8,798 nt of DNA. It comes from Candidatus Campbellbacteria bacterium RIFCSPLOWO2_02_35_12 (GTDB lineage: Bacteria; Patescibacteriota; Minisyncoccia; Phycocordibacterales; UBA2163). Within the stretch, counting starts at the first letter, position 1. Each line of letters opens with the position of its first letter. The position numbers and the translations under genes are program-made. The DNA is taken from positions 1 through 8,798 of the forward strand of contig MFAC01000018.1 in the NCBI GenBank assembly GCA_001774455.1. The letters run 5' to 3'. Positions 1 to 7,215 of the stretch are shown here, piece after piece. The notes beneath the pieces were generated by a model, which worked only from the letters and a program-made list of their open reading frames with translations, did no database searches and was not told the DNA's origin.

Positions 1-56
1 AGCCAATGACCCAAGCAAGGTTTAGGTCAGAATCTACAAAATAGAAATTTTATATA

Positions 57-93
57 TTTAACCCGTCCAAGGACTGTCCTTGGACGGGTTAAA
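57..93. repeat. 37-bp perfect palindrome (hairpin) at the edge of the IS30 relic
   Basis: Positions 57-74 (TTTAACCCGTCCAAGGAC) are the exact reverse complement of 76-93, with a single T at 75 between them, so the arms are 18 bp with no mismatch. The GC-rich centre would make a very stable stem. Neither side has a clear U tract, so an intrinsic terminator is possible but not typical. The right arm merges into the first codons that look like IS30 transposase, so the break point of the truncated element lies within or beside this palindrome. It could be an old terminator, a repeated intergenic palindrome or an insertion target. Confidence 0.8.
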
Positions 94-803
94 AGAATAC
101 TCAATCTTATACGAAGCGATATATCAATTCATCTACTTTCAAGTCCGTCGAGATGGAAACGGAAAAGTAAAAGAAGGTTGTGAAGACCTGAGACCATATC
201 TATCTATGAGGCATACAGGAAGACAGAAAAAGGCTTTAGGAAGGCCAAGAAAACTGAAAGAGCGGCACTGCCGTCAATCGATAACCGACCAAAGGCTGTG
301 GAGAAGAGAAGAGAAGAGAAGAGAAGAGAGATAGGACATTTCGAAGGCGATACTATCGTATCGAGAGAAAGCAAGCCTATGTTGAAAACACTGAACGAAA
401 GATCATGTGGTGTCGTTCTCATTGGCAAAACGAAGGATGGTACTACCGGTGAATGTAACCGAGTTACCCTTGAGAGACTGACTGAGTTCTCAGAGGAATA
501 CAGAAAAACTTTAACTCAAGATCGAGGAACCGAAAACTTTGATTACAAACCATTGGAAATGGGGTTGAAAATTTCATGCTACCTTGCCCACGCTTACTTG
601 TTCACAGGAAAGAGGCTCAAATGAAAATCTCAACGGACTCATTCGTAGGTATTTTCCCAAAGGCATAGACTTTTCAAAAATATCTGACGCAGAAATCATG
701 CGGGTCGAAGGTCTGCTAAACAATAGACCACGAAAAAGATTTGGGGGCCTGACACCCTTCTGAGGTATTATTTATGAAAACTGACGTTGCGTTAAAATAT
801 TGA
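80..803 (+). pseudogene. IS30-family transposase, 5'-truncated and frameshifted
   Basis: An intact protein of this family has an N-terminal helix-turn-helix region and a C-terminal DDE integrase core; it cuts and joins IS ends. Here the helix-turn-helix third is absent. Reading starts with KEYSILYEAIYQFIY and GCEDLRPYL in one frame (about 80-265), shifts near 262-268 to a second frame with LPSIDNRPKAVEKRRE, IGHFEGDTIVS and TQDRGTENFD, then shifts at about 598-601 back to the first frame with SQERGSNENLNGLIRRYFPK and NNRPRKRFGGLTPF (stop at 761-763). A third +1 shift near 759-761 would restore a typical tail, EVLFMKTDVALKY, ending at 803. The DDE residues remain visible: Asp at 349-351, Asp at 520-522 and Glu at 608-610, but they lie in different frames. 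A 15-nt in-frame expansion adds five residues at 301-330. No functional protein is expected. The family assignment is firm; exact shift positions are approximate. Confidence 0.88.
301..330 (+). repeat. GAGAA pentanucleotide tandem repeat inside the transposase relic
   Basis: Five perfect GAGAA units (301-325) are followed by GAGAG. The family consensus VEKRREIGHFEGD needs only two GAGAA units plus GAGAG, so three extra units (15 nt) were gained and the reading frame was kept. This looks like slippage in a gene no longer under selection. Each single-unit change would shift the frame. Confidence 0.75.
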
Positions 804-889
804 ATTCGGCGTTTTATAATCTATAGTTAAAATATTTTTTTCCAACAGTAGTCGGAATTATTTTAAAAAATTTTTAAATTTCTTTTTCC

Positions 890-939
890 GTTTTGGATTT
901 TGGGCAGAGGGTTGGAGGTGAATGCCCAAAATTCAAAAC
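890..939 (-). terminator. Long hairpin just downstream of the restriction endonuclease gene
   Basis: Positions 890-906 (GTTTTGGATTTTGGGCA) pair with 923-939 with one non-Watson-Crick position in 17, enclosing a 16-nt loop. The stem starts 2 bp past the stop codon of the - strand restriction endonuclease gene, the right place for an end-of-operon terminator. On that strand the stem is followed by GGAAAAAG rather than a U run, so a classical rho-independent mechanism is uncertain; it may instead protect the 3' end of the mRNA. It could also stop + strand transcripts from the IS relic. Confidence 0.45.
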
Positions 940-941
940 TC

Positions 942-1655
942 CTATATACTTTTAATATAATGAGTTATCTTTTCAATAAACATCTCGTAATTATTTAGTA
1001 TTATTGTATTGCCAAATTCACTATTTATATTGGTTGATAGCTGTATCGGGGAATTAGGTATTTGATTTAAATAGTATCGTTTATATTTCGTTTTCGTTGT
1101 TATGGTATTATGATCGCAATTCAGAAATTTAATAATGAACAGCAGGGTTTTGACGGGCGTGTGAAAAAATATGCCAGTGTTATCTTTGGATAATGCTATG
1201 TATTTATCAATATTGTGAGCGGTAAGTTTTTCCCATTTTATTATTATGCCTTTGTTGTTATAATAAGGCATTTCATCTGGCAATATTAAAATTTGAAAAT
1301 AATCCTTGTTATTTGTTCTGATATTCGCAGTTTCACCAAGCATATTCTCAAAATAGTTGTTTGAATTTTGAGAATAGTTATTCATCACAAATTTTACTCC
1401 AATACCCGCTAAATCATTTCCGTTTTTTGAAATTAATATATCAATCGTTTTTTCCATGTATCTTCCGTCAAGTTTTCCCTCTTTGCCCTCTCCAATCCCA
1501 AGCGATTTGATTTTATATTCATCGCCTAGTTTATCTTTTATATCTTTCGCTATTGCGCCATGCAATACAATTAATTTTTTATTACTCCTTGAATGTGTTT
1601 TAAGAAATTTCAGGAAAGATTGTTTAGTTATTTGTAAAAATTGATTATTGTTCAT
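942..1655 (-). CDS. Probable type II restriction endonuclease (PD-(D/E)XK-like), partner of the adjacent methyltransferase
   Basis: The 237-residue soluble protein most likely cuts DNA at the site protected by the methyltransferase encoded 9 bp upstream. The N-terminal half has a conserved-looking block: GRYMEKTIDILI (residues 64-75) followed by LAGIGVKFVM (82-91) and then NNYFENMLGETANIR (99-113). The arrangement Asp72, about 15 residues, then a beta strand with Lys88 fits a PD-(D/E)XK core, although the usual acidic residue two before the Lys is Gly86, so a nearby acid such as Glu103 or Glu108 may substitute. The C-terminal half is not recognised and may contact DNA. No membrane segment or signal peptide is seen. 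No Shine-Dalgarno or -10 box precedes the ATG, so it is probably translated from the methyltransferase mRNA. Composition is very AT-rich (Asn/Ile/Lys). Function rests on context plus the motif; specificity is unknown. Confidence 0.7.
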   Translation of the reverse strand: MNNNQFLQITKQSFLKFLKTHSRSNKKLIVLHGAIAKDIKDKLGDEYKIKSLGIGEGKEGKLDGRYMEKTIDILISKNGNDLAGIGVKFVMNNYSQNSNNYFENMLGETANIRTNNKDYFQILILPDEMPYYNNKGIIIKWEKLTAHNIDKYIALSKDNTGIFFHTPVKTLLFIIKFLNCDHNTITTKTKYKRYYLNQIPNSPIQLSTNINSEFGNTIILNNYEMFIEKITHYIKSI

Positions 1656-1664
1656 ATTTTTTGG

Positions 1665-3125
1665 TTAAAATAATGCTGGTTGAGATTTATAAAATTGAGG
1701 GTGTACAAAATCTTTCAAAAAGCTTTTTGCGTATGATTTATATCCTCCGCGATAACTTTTTGAAACCAAATTAATATACTCACCCATCAAATTTGAATTT
1801 AGCGCTTCGCATAATTTATAAAGGTCTGTGTTGTTTTTTGGCTTGACGCAATATCCAGCATAGAAACTGGTTTTTTCATCTTCAATCACATAAAAGCGAG
1901 GCGAAAGATTCATGGTGCTGGTTATAATTTTTTTGCCAAAACTTGTTTTTAGTCCTTGGTTTCTTCCAAAAGCGTAAAATTCTTCATAGTTTTTACCACC
2001 GCCCTTATCTCGCATCGATAAAGTGTCTTTGTGATGCAAAAAATATTTATACGCTTCAGGATAATTTTTTTGAAAAATATTATTAGGAATTATTTTTTCG
2101 TTTTTATACGGAAAAATTAAAAAAAGATTTTGATTTTTTTCCTTGTATGTTGAGGCCTTAATGATTGGAACGCACAAATCTTTTTCAATTTTAAAATTAT
2201 TAAGAAAAAAATAATTTTTATCTTCTTCGTCAGGCGAAAAAATATAAATGTTATCTTTTAATGTGGCTATTCCGTAATGGATATTGGCAACTTCTTGAAG
2301 AGTGGCATATTTTTTATTAAGTTTAACAATTTTATCTAAATATTTTTCATCAAAAAATTCCCACCTTTCCGATCTCATATGCTGTGTTGATATTTTTTTA
2401 TATTCTAAATTTTCAAAATCATTTTTGAAATTTTCAGTGTACAAAAAATTTGTAGTTTTTTCATTTTGTAAAAATGTAATCGCGGTATATGCGGTAGCGT
2501 CTTTAAATACCTGAAAATGATCAAAATTTATTATCTTAATTAAATGCGGAAGCATTAGATTGCGCAGATTTTTTCCCGCCGCTGAATGAAAATGGGAATT
2601 GGGTGTTATAAAGGATATTTTGCCATTTTTATTTAGCAAATTTAATGCTTGTTCAAAAAAACAAAAATACAAATCAATAGAACCATTTGAGGCGGTAATA
2701 TAATTTTTTTGCAATTGTTCTTTTCGGCCATTTAAATTTTGTATGCGAACATAAGGAGGATTGCCAATTATAAAATCAAACTTTTCATTAAAATCATGAA
2801 AACAAAAATCATCTGTGATTGCGTTGAATTTTTTAATTTTATCTTTTGATAATTTTTGCAAGTTTTGTTTTGTCTTTTCTATATATTCATCTGAAATGTC
2901 GGCGAAATAAATATTTCGTTCTATAACCTCGCTTATATTTTTGCCTGTTAATTTTGCAAATCTTTGTGCGGCGATAGTTGCAAATACTCCTTCACCACAG
3001 CCAGCATCTAGGATTTTTTCATCACCTGATATTTTTTGGCTATCAAATATTTTTTCAATCATAAAATCAACCACCCATATAGGGGTAAAAACCACTCCAT
3101 TTTCTTTTTTAATAAGTGCGTTCAT
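1665..3125 (-). CDS. N6-adenine DNA methyltransferase (gamma class, Eco57I/TaqI-like), type II restriction-modification
   Basis: This 486-residue enzyme transfers a methyl group from S-adenosylmethionine to adenine N6 in a specific DNA site. Motifs run in the gamma-class order: motif X VVFTPIWVVDFM (11-22), motif I ILDAGCGEG (38-46) for cofactor binding, a motif II acidic strand IYFADIS (72-78), and the catalytic motif IV NPPY at 122-125. DLYFCFFEQALNLL (151-164) and TAYTAITFLQ (211-220) continue the catalytic domain. Residues from about 260 form a target-recognition region ending in GGYKSYAKSFLKDFVHP. The length fits stand-alone type II methyltransferases. The ATG at 3125 lies 6 nt after a TATAAT box, so the mRNA may be leaderless. 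The endonuclease gene follows 9 bp downstream, an arrangement in which the methyltransferase is made first. The AT-rich composition and the neighbouring IS relic suggest horizontal acquisition. Class assignment is strong; the recognition sequence cannot be read. Confidence 0.93.
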   Translation of the reverse strand: MNALIKKENGVVFTPIWVVDFMIEKIFDSQKISGDEKILDAGCGEGVFATIAAQRFAKLTGKNISEVIERNIYFADISDEYIEKTKQNLQKLSKDKIKKFNAITDDFCFHDFNEKFDFIIGNPPYVRIQNLNGRKEQLQKNYITASNGSIDLYFCFFEQALNLLNKNGKISFITPNSHFHSAAGKNLRNLMLPHLIKIINFDHFQVFKDATAYTAITFLQNEKTTNFLYTENFKNDFENLEYKKISTQHMRSERWEFFDEKYLDKIVKLNKKYATLQEVANIHYGIATLKDNIYIFSPDEEDKNYFFLNNFKIEKDLCVPIIKASTYKEKNQNLFLIFPYKNEKIIPNNIFQKNYPEAYKYFLHHKDTLSMRDKGGGKNYEEFYAFGRNQGLKTSFGKKIITSTMNLSPRFYVIEDEKTSFYAGYCVKPKNNTDLYKLCEALNSNLMGEYINLVSKSYRGGYKSYAKSFLKDFVHPQFYKSQPALF

Positions 3126-3137
3126 GTTTATATTATA
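3126..3137 (-). promoter_or_regulatory. -10 box of the restriction-modification operon, leaderless arrangement
   Basis: A perfect TATAAT lies at 3137-3132 on the - strand, followed by ATAAAC and then the ATG. Transcription would begin at or next to the start codon. The -35 region at the normal spacing is only AT-rich (TTTTAT), and there is no Shine-Dalgarno sequence. Confidence 0.6.
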
Positions 3138-3351
3138 GTGTATTTTAGATTAAAATAAAAATTGTTTTTTCTGCGATTCCAGGAGCGGAGAAAACATCCT
3201 ATATCCTCTATAATTAAAGAAAAAAATTTTAAAATTTTTTAAAATAATTGAGCGTCTATCCGTTTCTGACGGGATAATTCAAAAAAGGAAAGGAATATTT
3301 TAGTTAATTGAAAATTATATTAAATTGCAGTGAAGCGTTATGGAAAAAAAT
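3138..3351. other. AT-rich intergenic stretch between comEC and the restriction-modification operon
   Basis: No convincing ORF is seen. Three weak structures are visible: an almost pure A/T block of alternating A and T runs at 3220-3250; an imperfect stem TATCCGT/ACGGGATA with one bulge at about 3257-3276; and an imperfect stem of TTTTCT with AGAAAA around 3166-3193. Any of these could end comEC transcripts on the - strand, but none is a textbook terminator. Confidence 0.3.
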
Positions 3352-4848
3352 TTAAGAGCGTGCGGATAATCTCCACATAAATAATCCGTATATCGCGTAT
3401 ATTAAAATCGCCACCCATATCGGAAAATGGTTTATTTTAATCGCCGCAAACGGAATGGACGCGAATATATCCACCACCTTAAGCTGATAAGTAAGAAGCA
3501 TATTTGTTACAAAAGCAAACGGAAATGAAAGAAGTATTGACACAAAACCGACCATACCGGTCAAAAATCCCAAAAGCATTGTTATTGGAATAAATACAAG
3601 TATAAGAAGATTCACGGGAAGCGCCACAAACGACAATGTTCCCATTTTATATAAAATAAGAGGTAAGACAAAAATCTGCGTGGCGACAGTCGCGATAGCA
3701 AACTCGCGGAGTTGAAATTTTGTCGGAATTATATGAAAATATTTTTCAATTTTTGGCGCCAAATAGATAAGCCCCACTGTCGCCATAAAAGAAAGTTGAA
3801 AAGAGGAATCAAACGCTAAAATTTTTGGATTATGCAATAACATAAAAAAACCAGTTATAAAAAGTGCTCGTGTTATTGCGTAAGTTCTTGAGGTTGAACG
3901 CGCGAGCAAGACTAAAAGAGCCATAATTGAAGCGCGAACTACCGTCGCGGAAGCCCCTGTCATAATGGCAAAAAATATTATCGCAAGCGCTCCGATTGAA
4001 ATACCGAAAATATACGGAAGAAATGAAAATAAACGCATTATTGCTTCCGCAACTATTGTTACATTGTAACCGGAGAGAACGACAATGTGTATAATTCCGG
4101 TTTTTCTGAAATCATCCTGAAGCTTTTCTCCGAGCGACTGTTTTGCTCCAACAACAAGACCTCCGAGCAGAGACACTTGAGGATCGGGAATGACTCTGCC
4201 GACTCTTTCAAGAAAAGAATTTTTAAACGCGAACAACACTCGTTTCACTATATTTCCATTTCCGCTTTCAATCAATTCAATTTTTGGATGAAACATCTGA
4301 TAAAAAATCCCGTCTTTTGAAAGATATGAAACATAATCAAAAACTTTCCCATCATCTCCGGTGAAATTTTTTGACTTTTGAAGCTCTCCTTTAATATAAA
4401 TTCTGTCTCCGTATGAAAATTTAGGATAAATATCCGCCGTGATTATCGCTTTACCGCTTATGGAATTAGCGGAGGAAGAAAAGGGAGAAATTATGTTTTC
4501 AAAATCAATGATTAATTTTGTGTGATTTTCTCTTTCATCCGGTTCATCCGCAACAATACCATAAGCGTCAATTTCTTGTCCGACAATCGCATCAAGCGCG
4601 GGATTTCCTTTATTTAAATTTGCAATATCAAACCGCAATATACCGAGGGCGAAGGATAATATAAAAAGAGCGATGATAATTATTTCCGCAGAAAATAATT
4701 TACGATAATATACGCGATATAAAAAGAAAAGCGCGCTCGATAATGCGATTAAAAAGATTGAAAATGAAAATCCAAAATCAAAAAAAGAACGAAATAGAAT
4801 CCCGATAGCAAAACCTGCGATAGAAATATATAAATAATTTACTCTCAT
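3352..4848 (-). CDS. comEC: ComEC/Rec2-family DNA uptake channel, short form without the metallo-beta-lactamase domain
   Basis: ComEC proteins form the inner-membrane channel that brings single-stranded DNA into the cytoplasm during natural transformation. This 498-residue protein begins with transmembrane segments (about 5-70, DUF4131-like), followed by a soluble OB-like part (about 88-190, with GDRIYIKGELQ at 147-157). The competence domain follows: VSLLGGLVVGAKQSL (225-239), IHIVVLSGYNVTIV (253-266), ASATVVRASIMALL (299-312), SFQLSFMATVGLIYLAP (349-365) and a hydrophobic C-terminus with PVNLL (411-415). The protein stops right after the last membrane segments, so the C-terminal metallo-beta-lactamase-like domain of full-length (about 750-residue) ComEC is absent. 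The ATG overlaps the rnhA stop in ATGA (4 bp), indicating translational coupling. No pilus or ComEA gene is in view, so activity in uptake is inferred from family. Confidence 0.92.
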   Translation of the reverse strand: MRVNYLYISIAGFAIGILFRSFFDFGFSFSIFLIALSSALFFLYRVYYRKLFSAEIIIIALFILSFALGILRFDIANLNKGNPALDAIVGQEIDAYGIVADEPDERENHTKLIIDFENIISPFSSSANSISGKAIITADIYPKFSYGDRIYIKGELQKSKNFTGDDGKVFDYVSYLSKDGIFYQMFHPKIELIESGNGNIVKRVLFAFKNSFLERVGRVIPDPQVSLLGGLVVGAKQSLGEKLQDDFRKTGIIHIVVLSGYNVTIVAEAIMRLFSFLPYIFGISIGALAIIFFAIMTGASATVVRASIMALLVLLARSTSRTYAITRALFITGFFMLLHNPKILAFDSSFQLSFMATVGLIYLAPKIEKYFHIIPTKFQLREFAIATVATQIFVLPLILYKMGTLSFVALPVNLLILVFIPITMLLGFLTGMVGFVSILLSFPFAFVTNMLLTYQLKVVDIFASIPFAAIKINHFPIWVAILIYAIYGLFMWRLSARS

Positions 4849-5273
4849 CGTCCCGAATCCATTGCTTTATTTGCCAACCTGTCCGCTTCTTTGTTTTTCT
4901 CGCGTGGAATATGAGAAAATTTTATTTTTGGGAAATCCTTTACTTGCATATTGTGGATTTTTATAAATTGCGGGAAAAGCGTTTCTTCTTTTATCTGATA
5001 TTCGCCGGATAATTGGCGCGCTACAAGTTGACTGTCTAATTTTACTTCAATATCCAATTCTTTTAATCTGTCTTTGCTAAATAATTTTTTAACAGTTTGA
5101 AGTCCTATTATAACCGCTTCATATTCCGCGAAATTATTTGTTGTTTTACCGAGAAATTCCGACACTTCTTTCAAAACTTTTCCCTCGTCGCCCACAATCA
5201 CAATACCTACTCCCGCGGGACCGGGATTTCCTCTTGCGCCACCATCCGTAAAAATAATAATTTTTTCTTTCAT
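4845..5273 (-). CDS. rnhA: Ribonuclease HI
   Basis: The enzyme cleaves the RNA strand of RNA-DNA hybrids (R-loops, primers) in the cytoplasm. The ATG at 5273 gives 142 residues, the usual bacterial length. The RNase H fold is clear: IIIFTDGGARGNPG (residues 5-18), NNFAEYEAVI (46-55), VKLDSQLV (77-84) and the C-terminal NKEADRLAN (127-135). The catalytic tetrad is Asp10, Glu50, Asp80 and Asp131, all present. The basic handle of the E. coli enzyme appears reduced, as in shorter RNase HI proteins. A TTG two codons upstream (5279) is an alternative start; ATG is preferred because the conserved first strand follows at the normal distance. No strong ribosome binding site is seen. It shares a 4-bp stop/start overlap with comEC and lies downstream of recJ on the same strand, with the 100-bp repeat element in between, so it may be transcribed from the recJ promoter or from within the element. 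Confidence 0.95.
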   Translation of the reverse strand: MKEKIIIFTDGGARGNPGPAGVGIVIVGDEGKVLKEVSEFLGKTTNNFAEYEAVIIGLQTVKKLFSKDRLKELDIEVKLDSQLVARQLSGEYQIKEETLFPQFIKIHNMQVKDFPKIKFSHIPREKNKEADRLANKAMDSGR

Positions 5274-5284
5274 AAACAATCTTG

Positions 5285-5384
5285 AATTACGAAATGCAAA
5301 AATTTAGGTTCTCGAATCGCAAAACCTCTTTATCTTCTAAATGTTTTTGCTCAAATAGACAGTAAATTTTTGCACCTCGTAATT
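5285..5384 (+). repeat. MITE-like 100-bp element, copy A
   Basis: The ends are 22-nt terminal inverted repeats, 5285-5306 and 5363-5384, matching at 20 of 22 positions (each contains AAAAATTTA at the inner side and AATTA at the outer side). The copy aligns without gaps over 100 nt with the reverse complement of 7216-7315, with 85 identities. The most conserved part is a 30-nt core (5321-5350, AAAACCTCTTTATCTTC and onward), identical in both copies. An inner stem GCAAAA (5319-5324) with TTTTGC (5345-5350) nests in the outer stem; in copy B its C-G pair becomes U-G, so pairing is kept when read in this orientation. There is no coding capacity beyond the tail of a small ORF. Confidence 0.8.
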
Positions 5385-5485
5385 TATAGTAAATAAATAA
5401 TAACACCAAAATCTTCGCTCATCAATAAATTTAGAACTTGCCGCGCGAAATCCCGATTCCAGCGAGAAGACTTATTTGCAAACAT
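5384..5485 (-). CDS. Possible 33-residue small protein directly abutting recJ
   Basis: The ATG at 5485-5483 follows the recJ stop without a gap (TAAATG), a layout compatible with stop-start reinitiation. The frame reads MFANKSSRWNRDFARQVLNL and goes on with LMSEDFGVIIYLL before a TAA. The peptide has a basic/aromatic first half and a hydrophobic end. The last codons lie in the terminal repeat of element A. I do not recognise a family. Support is positional only, and a chance ORF or the relic of a longer gene is equally possible. Confidence 0.3.
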   Translation of the reverse strand: MFANKSSRWNRDFARQVLNLLMSEDFGVIIYLL

Positions 5486-7192
5486 TTATAATATATCAAC
5501 TATTTTTAAACGCAGTTCGGGGAAATTGCGAAATGTTGATTTTTCAATTGACGCAATCAGATTGATTTTTTCTCCTTTTTCAATGAGCGCGTTAAAACTT
5601 TCATTGTTTTTAAAAAAACATATAGCGGATATTGTTTTATTGTCATTCTTTTTAAAATCAAGCCGCAGATGATTTCTGTCTTTTCCGAAATGTCTCGCTT
5701 CGGTAATTTTAATATTTTCAAAAAGAAATAAAGGCTTCGGATTTCCTAAACCAAACGGAGCAAGTCTTTCAATTATTCCGTATGTGTTCCAATTTATATC
5801 ATCAATTTCCAATCTTTTGTCTATATATATTTTTTCATTATCACCACACCTCTCTTCTTTTGCTTTTATATAAGATTTATTTAATATATCCTCAAGAAAA
5901 TAAACATTCTCTTTTGTTATAGAAAAACCGCCGGAATAAGCATGTCCTCCGAAAGCGACAAAGGTCTCTTTGACCATTCCCATCATATTTACAAGATTCA
6001 CACTGCCGTCTGAACGGCATGACCCTTTTAATGTGTTTCCGTCGTCTCCTCCCCATAAAAATACAGGCTTCTCGTATTCATCAACAATGGAATTCGCGGC
6101 AAGCCCTAAAAGAGCAGGTCTCCAGAGCGGATTGCCCATCACAATCACTTCTTTTATTTCGGCAAGATTCTCAATTCTTTTTTTAATTTCTTTTATGATT
6201 GACGCGACAATTCCTTTTCGTTCATTGTTTATTTTATTTAAATAATCAGAAAGCTCATCCGCCTGTATTTCGTCGTCGGTAATAAAAAGTTTGAACGCGT
6301 CATACGGCATATCCATACGAGATGCGGCATTAACGCGCGGCGCCAACATAAAACTTATATCGTCTTCATTTATATGCTGTTGATTAATTTTTATCTTCCC
6401 GCATAATTTCATAAGACCGGCGCGTGGGGACTTACGAAGAACCTTAATGCCGTAATAAGCGAGGCATCTATTCTCTCCGAGAAGCGGCACCATATCGGCG
6501 ACAGTCGCAATACCTACCATATCAAGTAGCCACTTTTCCCAGCCGTCTATTATGTCAAAAACCCCTTTTTTTATAAGCCCCTGCGTGAGCTTAAAAGCCA
6601 ATCCTGCGCCGGATAAATCTTTATATGGATATTTATCACCATTTTGTTTCGGATTGATAATCGCATACGCATTCGGTAATTCACCGATAGGAAGATGATG
6701 GTCGGTTATTATTACATTTATTCCCAACTCATTCGCGCGGTCAACAGAATTTACATCAGCAATGCCGCAGTCAATAGTTATTATCAATTTTACTTTTTCT
6801 TTCGCGAATTCTTCAATCGCGGATTTGTGAAAACCGTATCCGTCTTTATGTCTGTGGGGAATATGATTTTTTACATTTTTATATTTGATTTTTTTGAAAA
6901 AATCGTGAAGTATAACGCCGCCTGGTATTCCGTCGCAGTCATAATCGCTATAAATTATGATTTTTTCTTTTTTGTCTATTGCCGAGAAAATTCTTTTTAC
7001 GGCTTTTTCCATATCTTTCATAAGAAACGGATTGTGGATATGGTCGTCATAATTTGGATTAAGAAATTCGTCAGCTTTATTTGCTGTCTTTACACCGCGA
7101 TAAAAAAGAAGCTCTTGCATAAGCTCCGGATATTCTCTTAATTCGTATAAATCACTTTCCGGTATTTTTTCGCGAACAAAATATTTTTCCAT
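5486..7192 (-). CDS. recJ: Single-stranded-DNA-specific exonuclease RecJ
   Basis: RecJ degrades single-stranded DNA 5' to 3' in recombination and repair and belongs to the DHH phosphoesterase superfamily. The 568-residue protein has all the family marks: IIIYSDYDCDGIPGG (78-92, metal ligands Asp83, Asp85 and Asp87), TIDCGI (139-144), TDHHLP (163-168, the DHH motif), DMVGIATVADMVPL (224-237, with Asp233) and PRVNAASRM (285-293). The DHHA1 domain follows, with GNPLWRPALLGLAA (353-366), SCRSDGSVN (391-399) and FGGHAYSGGF (414-423), then a C-terminal OB-like part with LAPFGLGNPKP. Length is typical of bacterial RecJ. The ATG at 7192 is preceded by TAAAAT and 6 nt, with no Shine-Dalgarno. It is transcribed away from the HIT gene, with repeat element B between the two start codons and element A beyond its 3' end. 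No key residue is missing. Confidence 0.97.
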   Translation of the reverse strand: MEKYFVREKIPESDLYELREYPELMQELLFYRGVKTANKADEFLNPNYDDHIHNPFLMKDMEKAVKRIFSAIDKKEKIIIYSDYDCDGIPGGVILHDFFKKIKYKNVKNHIPHRHKDGYGFHKSAIEEFAKEKVKLIITIDCGIADVNSVDRANELGINVIITDHHLPIGELPNAYAIINPKQNGDKYPYKDLSGAGLAFKLTQGLIKKGVFDIIDGWEKWLLDMVGIATVADMVPLLGENRCLAYYGIKVLRKSPRAGLMKLCGKIKINQQHINEDDISFMLAPRVNAASRMDMPYDAFKLFITDDEIQADELSDYLNKINNERKGIVASIIKEIKKRIENLAEIKEVIVMGNPLWRPALLGLAANSIVDEYEKPVFLWGGDDGNTLKGSCRSDGSVNLVNMMGMVKETFVAFGGHAYSGGFSITKENVYFLEDILNKSYIKAKEERCGDNEKIYIDKRLEIDDINWNTYGIIERLAPFGLGNPKPLFLFENIKITEARHFGKDRNHLRLDFKKNDNKTISAICFFKNNESFNALIEKGEKINLIASIEKSTFRNFPELRLKIVDIL

Positions 7193-7209
7193 TTGTTTAT
7201 TTTATCATA
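7193..7209 (-). promoter_or_regulatory. -10 region of recJ, leaderless or near-leaderless
   Basis: TAAAAT at 7204-7199 (- strand) ends 6 nt before the ATG, the same spacing as in the methyltransferase and HIT genes. An overlapping alternative, TATGAT at 7209-7204, would give a leader of only a few nucleotides. The nearest -35-like TTG is in the left terminal repeat of element B, 15-20 nt upstream depending on the -10 chosen. Confidence 0.45.
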
Positions 7210-7215
7210 TTCTTG

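Larger units (their letters stand above)
80..810 (+). mobile_element. Remnant of an IS30-family insertion sequence
   Basis: The region is recognised by its decayed DDE transposase gene. The left end is missing, because the sequence similar to the transposase starts mid-protein at the palindrome of 57-93. The right end probably lies just after the gene: in IS30-family elements the terminal repeat often overlaps the last transposase codons, and the stretch about 783-808 (GACGTTGCG followed by TTAAAATATTGAATTC) is placed and composed as expected. No matching left repeat remains in the window, so the right boundary is an inference. Confidence 0.6.

Noticed and set aside
3..44. A 13-codon open stretch ending in TAG at 42-44 that could be the tail of an upstream gene
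   Set aside because: Too short to judge and with no recognisable motif; only the window edge makes it look like a gene end.
204..428. - strand ORF opposite the transposase relic
   Set aside because: It is antisense to recognisable IS30 codons and its Ser/Leu-rich sequence is a by-product of the GAGAA repeat.
3166..3193. Sequence with CGATTCCAG also present near 5453-5461, considered as a shared repeat or RNA fragment
   Set aside because: Only about nine bases match and the surroundings do not align; no tRNA fold is seen.
6695..7141. 148-codon + strand ORF within recJ
   Set aside because: It is antisense to the conserved DHH region, with a Tyr/Phe/Ile-rich translation typical of a shadow frame.
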